DNA from: Treponema sp.
Lineage (GTDB): Bacteria > Spirochaetota > Spirochaetia > Treponematales > Treponemataceae
Assembly: GCA_002749205.1 (NCBI GenBank)
Contig: PDOP01000032.1
Location: forward strand, 1 to 64,000
Direction: 5' to 3'
Length of the DNA stretch: 64,000 nucleotides
Shown: positions 52,944 through 60,963 of the stretch, piece by piece
How positions within the stretch are numbered: the first letter of the stretch is position 1
Layout of the letters: every line of letters begins with the position of its first letter
The notes under the pieces: model-generated
The model's input: only the letters and a program-made list of their open reading frames with translations
What the model was told of the DNA's origin: nothing
The model's database searches: none
Translations under genes and position numbers: made by a program

Positions 52944-52972
52944 ATAGTAATTGATAACACGATTTTTTTCAA
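52944..52972 (-). promoter_or_regulatory. Promoter of murC, leaderless type
   Basis: Minus strand -35 TTGAAA (52972-52967), 17-bp spacer, -10 TACTAT (52949-52944). The ATG begins 5 bases after the -10 and has no Shine-Dalgarno. Confidence 0.7.
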
Positions 52973-53003
52973 GGGCTTTATCTGTTTTTTTTTAATATTT
53001 TAA

Positions 53004-53133
53004 GAGGGGGTGCATCCCCCTCGCTCCAAAAAATTGCCATGTAAATTATTAAACTTATGTTTTATCTTCCTAACCGTCAGAGAAAACCTAAAGCGTTCAT
53101 TTGAACATGGCAATTGTTTTTCCGCTACCCCCC
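53004..53133 (+). repeat. Family G element, copy G6
   Basis: GAGGGGGTGCATCCCCCTC at the left, CCGCTACCCCCC at the right, core closed by ATTGCCATG/CATGGCAAT. It contains TCTTCCTAACCGTCAG, related to the loop of G8. The murC promoter is about 30 bp to its left. The outer flank ACTATACATAAAA on the right is the complement of the shared TTTTATGTATAG. Confidence 0.85.
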
Positions 53134-53181
53134 AACTTAAACGCTGCACTATACATAAAACTTTTCGTGCGACATATTTAA

Positions 53182-53310
53182 GCGGTTACAGCATCTCGAC
53201 AGGTGGGCACCGCCCCTCGGCAGGCTCGGGATCCGCTTGTCGAAGCACGATAACAGTCTGTCGAAGGGGGCAACCATATTTAAACGGTTACTGAGCCTGT
53301 CGAAGTAACC
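53182..53310 (-). repeat. REP-like cluster with GTCGAAG hairpins
   Basis: Three to four degenerate copies of a TTCGACAG motif. The best is the hairpin GGTTACT/AGTAACC around GAGCCTGTCGA (53286-53310), two bases from the stop of the TPR gene. The GAGCCTGTCGAAG motif is a known type of dispersed bacterial repeat. A degenerate relative is at 63466. Confidence 0.75.
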
Positions 53311-53312
53311 TT

Positions 53313-55430
53313 TTAAAGAGAATTAAGAATTTTTTGTACCTTGCTTGCGTTTTTATATCCGGGATTTTTTTGAAGTAATTCTTCTAAAATACTTTTTGCA
53401 TCTGATGTTCTTTCCAAGCTGACATAAATTTTTCCAAGCTCATAATAAGAGTCCCAATCATTGCTTTTTAATTCTATTATCTGCTTGTAGGTTTTTGCGG
53501 CATTTTCTTTCATTCCTGAGGAAATATATACTGTTGCCAGATTTTTTTTAGCTGTTATGTTTTTAGGCTCTGTAGTTGCAGCCGTATTATAATGATTTAT
53601 TGCCGTACCGTAATCTTTTTGGATAGCATATAATTTACCGAGATTTGTATTTACTTCATAATTGTTGCTGTCTGTTTTTAGTGCAGAAAGCAAAATAGAC
53701 TTTGCTTCATCAAGCCGCTTATCCTCAATATATATTTTTCCGAGATTGATTTTAGGTTTAATATAAGATGATTTTAATGCAATGGCTTGTTTATATAATT
53801 CAATCGCCTTAGTCTTATTGTTGTTTTTTTCCAATGCAAGAGCATAAGTGTATGCAAATCTCGGGTCGTTTGTTTTTTTGTTATAAGCTGTTTCAGCGTT
53901 TGGCAAGGCATTGTCATTTTTCCCAAGCTCTAACTGCACTGTTGCTAAGTTGAAATATGTAATATAATCGTTTTCTCCCAACTGCATGGCAGTTTTAAAA
54001 TGTTTTTCCGCATCTAAATAGTCACCTTTGTCTGCATAAGTTTGTGCCATTTCTTTAATTGCTGTTGTATTTCCGGGTTGAATATCCGTAACATTTGAAT
54101 AATACTTTATTGCTGTTATATATTTTCTTTGTTTTTTTGCAATTCGGGCAAGCTCAAGTAATGCTTTGATGTGGTTTTGATTTAAATTTATCACCGACTT
54201 AAATTCCTGCTCTGCAAGATAGTCATTTTTTAATTTTTTATTTGTTAGTCCTAAATTAAAGTGAGCCGGCTGTGAGCTTGGGTCAATTTTAGTTGCGGCT
54301 TCAAAGGCCTTTTTTGCTTTTGAATATTGCTTCGCCATATAATATTTTTTACCAAGCTCATAATTATAAAGAAAATTATTTGGTTCAAGCGACACCGCTT
54401 TTGACAGCTCATTAATTGCCGCCGCTTTTTTATTTTGAAGACCTAAAAGCTGTCCCATTACATAATGTGATTTTGCATTATTATCATTACTTGCAATTGC
54501 TTTTTCTGCATATTTTTTTCCTGTATTTGTGGCATCTATTTTTATAGGGTTGCTTGAAGTTGTGTCTGCAAGATCGTATAAAGCTTCTCCCATTTCTGTG
54601 TACTGTTCATTTACAAAATTCGGATTGTCTTGCGATGCCAGCTTTGAATCTGCTTTTTGAAATTCAACCTTTGCTTCTTTTAGTTTTCCTTCTTTTGCTA
54701 ATTTTTTTCCGGCTTCTACTCTGGATCTAATTTCATTTTGTGCAGAAGTTTCTGAGCCTGAACTTGAACCTGAATTTGTTTTTTGTTTGGGTTGTGTTTT
54801 ACTTTTAGAATTACTTGAGGTCTTATTTTTACCTGCTGATGTATAATTATTTGAAGAGGTTTTACTTGGTTTTTTATAGGTCTTTTGCTCTTTTTCTTTT
54901 GCGGCTTTTTGCTCTTTTGCTATTTTTATGGCCTTTTCCATTGCTTCTTTTTCTTCGGCTGCAATTTCTGCTTCTTTTTTCTCTTTTTCGGCAGCCAGCT
55001 TTGCCTGCAATTCCTCAAGTTCTTTTTGGCGTTTTTTAGCCTCTATGGCACGCTCTTCTGCTTTTATTCGCTCCTCTTCGCGCTTTGCTTTTTCCGCCTC
55101 CGTGAGCGTATCTGTTCCTACAGTGGTTTGACCAAGGCTGTTATTATTGGCCTGAGCATTTTTTAAACGCTCTTCTTCCATTCTTTTACGCTCTTCTTCT
55201 GCTTCTTTTTTCTGTTGCTCTATCTGTGCATCAAGTAGTGCAGACTGCTCTTCCAGTTGTTTTAGCTCTGCTTTTTTTGCGTCAATTCGCGCCTGCGCTT
55301 CACTGTCTATTTCTACATTTTCCGCCAAAGCTATGTTAGCATCTTTCTTTTTATTTGTAAATAAAAAGATCATTCCTATAACTAAAAGTGCTAACAGAAC
55401 ACCTGCTAATCCCGCTAAAATATACTTCAT
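53313..55430 (-). CDS. Membrane-anchored coiled-coil TPR protein
   Basis: A 705-residue protein. One N-terminal membrane helix (about 4-24) is followed by a Lys/Glu coiled coil (about 40-190), a Ser/Thr/Lys linker (about 190-235), and about twelve tetratricopeptide repeats (about 240-700), for example the AYDKAIELYKQAIALKSSY-like units. TPRs are protein-binding scaffolds. I start at ATG 55430 (MKYILAGLAGVL) rather than at an in-frame start at 55448 inside the upstream gene. It is translationally linked to the smaller TPR protein. Confidence 0.85.
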   Translation of the reverse strand: MKYILAGLAGVLLALLVIGMIFLFTNKKKDANIALAENVEIDSEAQARIDAKKAELKQLEEQSALLDAQIEQQKKEAEEERKRMEEERLKNAQANNNSLGQTTVGTDTLTEAEKAKREEERIKAEERAIEAKKRQKELEELQAKLAAEKEKKEAEIAAEEKEAMEKAIKIAKEQKAAKEKEQKTYKKPSKTSSNNYTSAGKNKTSSNSKSKTQPKQKTNSGSSSGSETSAQNEIRSRVEAGKKLAKEGKLKEAKVEFQKADSKLASQDNPNFVNEQYTEMGEALYDLADTTSSNPIKIDATNTGKKYAEKAIASNDNNAKSHYVMGQLLGLQNKKAAAINELSKAVSLEPNNFLYNYELGKKYYMAKQYSKAKKAFEAATKIDPSSQPAHFNLGLTNKKLKNDYLAEQEFKSVINLNQNHIKALLELARIAKKQRKYITAIKYYSNVTDIQPGNTTAIKEMAQTYADKGDYLDAEKHFKTAMQLGENDYITYFNLATVQLELGKNDNALPNAETAYNKKTNDPRFAYTYALALEKNNNKTKAIELYKQAIALKSSYIKPKINLGKIYIEDKRLDEAKSILLSALKTDSNNYEVNTNLGKLYAIQKDYGTAINHYNTAATTEPKNITAKKNLATVYISSGMKENAAKTYKQIIELKSNDWDSYYELGKIYVSLERTSDAKSILEELLQKNPGYKNASKVQKILNSL

Positions 55431-55434
55431 TAAA

Positions 55435-56154
55435 TCACTCAAGATCACCCTCCTCAGTATAGTCTATAGTCCCCTCTGATCCTGCCGAAATTGATTCAGC
55501 ATTATCTATAGAATTCAAAGAATCATTAACATTGTTAAGAAATTCTTTTTTACGCTTTTGTTCGGCAATTTTTTTTGCTTCTTCCGCCAATTTTGCCAAT
55601 TCGGCTTGTTTTTCATTTTCTTCCAGCAAATTTATAATGGCTTCTATTGCCGGTCTTTGTGGAGAATTGGGCTTTAATTCAAGATATGTTTTATAATCCT
55701 GTAATGCCGCAGTAAATTTTTCTAATTTTATTTCGGTATTTGCTCTATTTAAAAAAGCCGATGCGTAGTTTGCATTTTGAATTATTGCTTCGCTGTATTC
55801 AGTATGTGCTTTTTCTAAAAGGTTTTGCATAAAATATGCGTTTCCCAGATTATACGAGTATAAATGCTTTTGTGTAAAATCACGCTCTTTCCCTGTTGTC
55901 AGCCAAGTTACGGCATCTAAATATTTTCCCGATTGTATGCATGCAACGCCTAAATATAAATAAACTTTTGGATTGGCGTTTGGATTTTTTGTTTCTTTGT
56001 ATAAAATGGCAATAGCTTTATCAGGCTCGTTTTTTTTAATATAACGAAGTCCGTCTTCTAATGTAGTTTGAGCATTAGTTTCAGTGGCTCCTATTAAAAA
56101 GTAAAAACATAAAACCGAAAAAAGCACCTTTATTTTAAAAGCATTATTTTTCAT
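55435..56154 (-). CDS. Exported TPR protein
   Basis: A 239-residue protein with a signal peptide (about 8-28, ending TNAQ), four to five TPR units (about 30-165), then a Lys/Glu-rich helix (about 170-205) and an acidic C terminus. ATG 56154 follows TAGGAG. It is the first gene of a two-gene operon with the large TPR protein, probably acting together at the envelope. The partner is not known. Confidence 0.8.
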   Translation of the reverse strand: MKNNAFKIKVLFSVLCFYFLIGATETNAQTTLEDGLRYIKKNEPDKAIAILYKETKNPNANPKVYLYLGVACIQSGKYLDAVTWLTTGKERDFTQKHLYSYNLGNAYFMQNLLEKAHTEYSEAIIQNANYASAFLNRANTEIKLEKFTAALQDYKTYLELKPNSPQRPAIEAIINLLEENEKQAELAKLAEEAKKIAEQKRKKEFLNNVNDSLNSIDNAESISAGSEGTIDYTEEGDLE

Positions 56155-56191
56155 ATATTATAAACTCCTAAAAATAAAACAGTTAATATAC

Positions 56192-56211
56192 GAGGAAGTT
56201 GCAAAAATTAC
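56192..56211 (-). mobile_element. Possible solo end of the MITE family
   Basis: GAGGAAGTTGCAAAAATTAC resembles the MITE terminal repeat GAGGAAATTGCAAAAGTC. Only one end is present, upstream of the TPR operon. The rest of the spacer to G7 (56212-56388) is AT-rich with nothing else recognised. Confidence 0.45.
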
Positions 56212-56388
56212 TTAGGCTACACTTTGGTAGTTTAACCTTAAAAAATTACACCTGCTTTCACGATTTTAGCATAATTTGTTAAATTTATCAATCACTATTT
56301 AAAAAATACAGTTGAAAGTATTTAGTTTTTTCAATTGCCGCATTTTGTAAATAGCGTAAAGGTTTATGTGGAGCGGTCTTTTAAGATT

Positions 56389-56517
56389 GGGGGGGAGCGG
56401 AAAAACAAACGGGTTGCTTATATTAAACAGAAGCAGAGGTTTACCGGCAGGTAAAACTATGCTTAATATAAAACAAAAGCACCCCGTTTTTTTGGAGCTA
56501 GGGGGAATCTCCCCCTT
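56389..56517 (-). repeat. Family G element, copy G7
   Basis: A divergent left end with seven G and GGAG in place of GTAG; right end GCTAGGGGGAATCTCCCCC, 14 bases after the stop of the GGDEF-like gene. The core CGGGTTGCTT/AAGCACCCCG contains the hairpin AGGTTTACCGGCAGGTAAAA shared with G2. Confidence 0.82.
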
Positions 56518-56529
56518 TCAGAAAATTTT

Positions 56530-57945
56530 TTATGTATAGTCTGCGATGAATTTTCTGTATAGGTCGGGGTCGGGTCTGAAAGCTACAATGGGCTCATCGT
56601 TGTATTCAAAGGCTCGGTTTACTGCGGAAATAACTTCGTCTATTAAGCGGTTGGCGGGAACTAAGCGTGCCGAGCGAGTGGTAATTCCGATTGCGAATTT
56701 ATTGGAAAAAGCATAGATCTCAAGAATGTCTTTTATATTTGTGTATAGTCGCTGTGCTGTTTTCATGCTTTCTTCAAGGTTTGCGCCGTGCATAATTGCA
56801 ACAAAGCTGTTATCGGCGAATTCAAAAAGCATGTCTTTAAATTGGAATTCTGAAATTAAGTAGTTGGCTATTTTTTTTGCCTCAGTGTCTTTATGTTGAA
56901 TATTTTTTACTTTTATCATTATAAGCCCTAAATTTTGCTCCGATGCGGCGGCTCTGCCTAACTCTGCTTCCAGCCTTTCTATAAGATAGTTTTGCGTACA
57001 TAGTCCCGTATCGTTTGAAAAAAGAGATTTACAATTCTGCTCAGTGTTTTTTTGTGGTTCATCTGTCAGGTTTTCATCGGATAAAGGTGTGTCAAATGTG
57101 TTTTTTTGTGAATTGAATTTATCGGATTCATCATTGAACGCGTTAGTGGGCTCGTCAATAAAGTTGCTATTAAACTCTTCATCAAACTCTTCATTATTTT
57201 CATTCAATGTTTCATCAAATGTGCCGGTGTCGTTTTCCGAAAAGTCCGATTCGGTTGAGGTGTAATAGTCATCGGCAATATTTAAATCGTCTAAATCATC
57301 CCAATTAACATTATCTAAATTTTCGCCAAATGTATAACTTTCTGTGGTAATAGTATTGGTGTGGGTATTTTGGGGATTTACATTGGCATAGACTTTTGGG
57401 GTGGTGTTTAAAAATGCGTTGATTACAACAAGAGCCAGTGTCAGTAATAAAAGTCCTGTCAATATTAAAAAAGAATCCCTTGAGTAAGAGTATATAAGCG
57501 AATTGGAAACTTTGTTTAACCCTGCACAAAAATTTAGTTTTAATGTATTTCCCAAGTCGTCTTCTTGAATGATTATCTGCATGCTGTATGGCTTTGTAAT
57601 AAAAGAATTGCCTGTAAGAATAATATCGTTGTGTTCATTGTATATTAGTTTATTCGCACCCTTTGCCCACGAAAATAATATTTCTTCTTGATTTGTTAAT
57701 ATTGCATTTTCAATATTTTCGGATTTTTCAAACATGTTTTTTATAGCCGTAATATGCTCTTGACTGAGTTTTTTTATGCCTTCAGGAGGTGTGCTTATAA
57801 ATTTTGCTATGAACTTAAAGTCCTTTTCAGCATTGATAAGCTCTGCTTTGGAATTGTTATACAGTCTATATGCAAAAACACCAATCGTTCCCAATAAAAT
57901 CATTACAGCAAAAAAGGCGTAGATGCGTACAAATGTCTTACTCAT
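56530..57945 (-). CDS. Membrane protein with degenerate GGDEF-like domain
   Basis: A 471-residue protein. An N-terminal helix (about 7-27) and a second (about 155-178) enclose an extracytoplasmic sensor-like domain. A long acidic Asp/Glu/Asn linker (about 195-305) leads to a C-terminal domain with the fold pattern of a GGDEF cyclase. Its GGDEF loop reads ADNSFVAIM, so diguanylate cyclase activity is unlikely. It might bind c-di-GMP or act as a scaffold. It overlaps the Maf-like gene by 4 bp. Confidence 0.65.
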   Translation of the reverse strand: MSKTFVRIYAFFAVMILLGTIGVFAYRLYNNSKAELINAEKDFKFIAKFISTPPEGIKKLSQEHITAIKNMFEKSENIENAILTNQEEILFSWAKGANKLIYNEHNDIILTGNSFITKPYSMQIIIQEDDLGNTLKLNFCAGLNKVSNSLIYSYSRDSFLILTGLLLLTLALVVINAFLNTTPKVYANVNPQNTHTNTITTESYTFGENLDNVNWDDLDDLNIADDYYTSTESDFSENDTGTFDETLNENNEEFDEEFNSNFIDEPTNAFNDESDKFNSQKNTFDTPLSDENLTDEPQKNTEQNCKSLFSNDTGLCTQNYLIERLEAELGRAAASEQNLGLIMIKVKNIQHKDTEAKKIANYLISEFQFKDMLFEFADNSFVAIMHGANLEESMKTAQRLYTNIKDILEIYAFSNKFAIGITTRSARLVPANRLIDEVISAVNRAFEYNDEPIVAFRPDPDLYRKFIADYT

Positions 57946-59447
57946 AGTTCATTATACTGTAGAATTTCATTGATTACAAGATCAAAAGCACTGAAATTCT
58001 GTAAAATTTTTGTATTTTTTGTTTTGTAATAAGCCAGAAGCGGAAAAAATCCGGTCAGGCTCTCGGTGTTTTTTGTTTTTAAATCGTGTAATAAATTTTC
58101 AAAAAATTTTTTATAATCAAATTTTGCAAAATCCGATTTTTTCCAGATGCTATTATCAAATTTGTAGTTGGTAAAATTTTTTGCATAAAAGTCTAAAACA
58201 GATGAGCGATAAGTTATTTTTCCGTTTTTTTTATTTGCAGAAACAGGGGCACGGAACATTAACTTTGTAAAATAGTTCTCTGTGGGGGAAATCCTATTGG
58301 AGCAGGAATGATATATTTTTGAAAGATATGTTCCGTTTGCATAAGCCTTTCCTTCGCTGTAAGCAAAGTCTAATCCTGTAAATTCCGTTTTAGAAAACCC
58401 AAGTCTTTTTGCCAAATCAAGTGCCGCAATTGCAACTGTGCCTGAATCAGTATTCATAAATGGAAATTCGGGCAGGTTAGCGGTAAGAGGATGTTTGCCT
58501 GATGTAAAAATTACTGTATTGCCGTGTTTGTAAAATAATTCCGGTACAGTACTATTGGAACACAGGTCAAATACTCCTATGACATTTCTTTGTTGCATGT
58601 TTTTTATATGTAAATAGGATATATTTTGCGGGTCTATGCTTACATAAAATTCAGGTACAATATGGTGATTGAGTAAAACTGAATAGGCCGTATCGGTTGA
58701 AAATAAAACATATTCCTTTCTTTTGTTTTTTATTTTTTTAATACCGTATTCTAAACTTGGGCCTGCCCCCAGAATTAAAGCTGTTTTTGAATTATCGGTT
58801 TCAGGCATCGCAGGGTTTATTTTATCTGCCAACTGTAGATTTAAAAAGATATTGCGTACCCACAGTTTCCCGAAATTTGCCTGTACAGAAAAGTCTGATT
58901 TTATAGTTTCCATGCCGGTTTTTATTTTTTCTGTCAGTAGATTAAATTCTTGCGGAAAGTATTGACTCCATGGTCTAAGTGTTTTTACTGTAAAGTTTCC
59001 GTGTACTGCGGGTAAATAGTTTTTAATTATATCTTTTTCAAAACTTTCCGCAGTAATTGGCGAAAAAATGTGTACTCTCTTATTTGATAGTATATCTGAA
59101 ATATCTATTAGCTCCAAAAGAGAGCGGAATGCTTCAAAATTGCTTTCGGTAATGGCACAATGTTTATCTTTAAATTTGTCTAAAAAGTAGCGTATGTGTA
59201 TACCGGAGCCTATACCGGAGAATAAAACAAATTCTTCATTGCCCGAAAACATATTTACTGCTTCTCGCTCCGGCGCATATTTGGAATGTAAAAGATGTCC
59301 GTTTTTTAATTGCGGACAAATCATGCCTGTTTTTGTGGTTGAAGTATTTGCATAATCGCCGCTTCCTACTGTGTTTAAAAGTATCCGTGCGAGCTCAGGA
59401 TTTTTTTTAAGTATAGTTGAGATATTTTTGTCAAATATACTTTTCAT
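57942..59447 (-). CDS. Maf/DUF115-family protein, flagellin glycosylation type
   Basis: A 501-residue cytoplasmic protein with the DUF115 (motility accessory factor) core at about 220-390, marked by ALILGAGPSLEYG (about 226-238) and FYVSIDPQN (about 269-277). Maf proteins attach nonulosonic sugars to flagellin Ser/Thr in several bacteria. It is a paralogue of the next gene at 59444, overlapping it by 4 bp. neuB at 29177 could supply the sugar. A flagellin-glycosylation role is inference. Confidence 0.75.
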   Translation of the reverse strand: MKSIFDKNISTILKKNPELARILLNTVGSGDYANTSTTKTGMICPQLKNGHLLHSKYAPEREAVNMFSGNEEFVLFSGIGSGIHIRYFLDKFKDKHCAITESNFEAFRSLLELIDISDILSNKRVHIFSPITAESFEKDIIKNYLPAVHGNFTVKTLRPWSQYFPQEFNLLTEKIKTGMETIKSDFSVQANFGKLWVRNIFLNLQLADKINPAMPETDNSKTALILGAGPSLEYGIKKIKNKRKEYVLFSTDTAYSVLLNHHIVPEFYVSIDPQNISYLHIKNMQQRNVIGVFDLCSNSTVPELFYKHGNTVIFTSGKHPLTANLPEFPFMNTDSGTVAIAALDLAKRLGFSKTEFTGLDFAYSEGKAYANGTYLSKIYHSCSNRISPTENYFTKLMFRAPVSANKKNGKITYRSSVLDFYAKNFTNYKFDNSIWKKSDFAKFDYKKFFENLLHDLKTKNTESLTGFFPLLAYYKTKNTKILQNFSAFDLVINEILQYNEL

Positions 59448-60886
59448 GCTAAATATCCTTTAATAATTGTTTTGAGCTTTGTTTTTATTTTTGATTTAAG
59501 TATTTCGCTTTTATTTGAATTTTTATTATTTAAAAATTCGATAAACTCTTTATAACATAACATTTCTATAATTTCTTTTTCTACGGAGTTTTGACTTAAA
59601 AGCTCGTTTAAGTCTTGAGATACAATATTTTTTTCGGCATTTTGCAAAATATTAATTACTGTGTTTTTCTTTTCTTTATAACTTGCAGTTTTTACGGATA
59701 TAGTTTTTAATGTTTGTGTAGACGGTGTTGCTTTTTCAGCAAATTGTTCAAATCGAATTCTTTCTATGTTTGGTAATTCATATCCTAAATAGCCCAATCT
59801 AAACAGGCGTTTGGTTTTTTCTTTTTTTAGTCCTCTAAACCATGCAGAATAGGTTTCAAGTGATCTTGAATCAATATTTACTTTATATAGTTCTGTGGCA
59901 AGAGGGTGTAAAAGTTTTGATGCGTTTTCTATTTTTATGGAGCTTTCATGCGGTCTGGAATGAGAAAACCCGTTTGTGGCACATAAATCCAATCCTGTCA
60001 TAAAAATATTATGCTCAGTGTTTTCAAGTAAAAGTTCAACGGCTGTTCCTGCAACTGTTCCGTTTCTTTTTCCGCTGATAGAGGGTATTTTTAATTCATT
60101 CAAAATTACTGTTTCAAGTATTGAGTTATAGTTTAAAACAGCTAAGGGATTTTTTTTTAAAACAAAAGAAGGAACAGAAGCTTCCAGCGGAAAAAGCAGG
60201 GGAATATTTTGATTGATATTTCTAAAATGATTGCAAGCCCAAAAACCGCCATCAGTGCTTATGCAAATATCAGGTATAATATTATTAAATTTTAATGTTT
60301 GTAGTGCAGATGAAACTGCCAAGATGGGTATTTTTGCATTGGCAATTTCGAAAAATGAATTTAGACTAGGGCCTGCTGCCGCTAAAAGAAAATCACTTTT
60401 CGGTATATTTAAGTTTACAATATTTTCGCTGTAAATAGTATTTTTTAAAATATTTTTGAACCATTTTGGCCCAAAAACTCTTCTGGTGTAGATGATACTT
60501 TGGATTGTTTTTACTGTTTTGTTAATGATATTCCATACATATTTTGCCTGCTCTTGCCAGATACGATTTGAAGGTTCCCATGCTAAAAATTTGGTATTCC
60601 CCAGATGTTCATCAGGGATTGTGTTTATTAAAAAAAACAGGAGGTTGCCATCTGCAGGACGCCATACATAATCCCACAGCGTATCTGATTCTAAAAACAT
60701 GGAATCCGTGTAACGAACAGCAATTAGTTTTGCTTTTGGAAATTTTTTTCTTAAAGGTTTTTCAAGATATGACTCACCCGGCTCGCTTATTATTATAAAT
60801 AAAGGCGAGCCGTCAACAGTTTCAACAAATCTTTCGGATTCTTTTTGTGGATTATACTTCGAGTGAATGTTAATTTTTTTATTCAT
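59444..60886 (-). CDS. Maf/DUF115-family protein, second copy
   Basis: A 480-residue paralogue of the gene at 57942. The core motif is LLAAAGPSLNSF (about 165-176) and CISTDGGFWACNHF (about 207-220). The C-terminal 100 residues are Lys-rich and helical. I start at ATG 60886 (MNKKINIHSK), with an in-frame TTG-type alternative three codons earlier. Two Maf genes side by side suggest distinct targets or a heteromer. Confidence 0.75.
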   Translation of the reverse strand: MNKKINIHSKYNPQKESERFVETVDGSPLFIIISEPGESYLEKPLRKKFPKAKLIAVRYTDSMFLESDTLWDYVWRPADGNLLFFLINTIPDEHLGNTKFLAWEPSNRIWQEQAKYVWNIINKTVKTIQSIIYTRRVFGPKWFKNILKNTIYSENIVNLNIPKSDFLLAAAGPSLNSFFEIANAKIPILAVSSALQTLKFNNIIPDICISTDGGFWACNHFRNINQNIPLLFPLEASVPSFVLKKNPLAVLNYNSILETVILNELKIPSISGKRNGTVAGTAVELLLENTEHNIFMTGLDLCATNGFSHSRPHESSIKIENASKLLHPLATELYKVNIDSRSLETYSAWFRGLKKEKTKRLFRLGYLGYELPNIERIRFEQFAEKATPSTQTLKTISVKTASYKEKKNTVINILQNAEKNIVSQDLNELLSQNSVEKEIIEMLCYKEFIEFLNNKNSNKSEILKSKIKTKLKTIIKGYLA

Positions 60887-60963
60887 ATCCAACAATAAAA
60901 TTTTGTCGTTTTTTAAGCAGTCTTAAAAAATTATATCCACTCATAAATTAAGCTAAATGTTTT

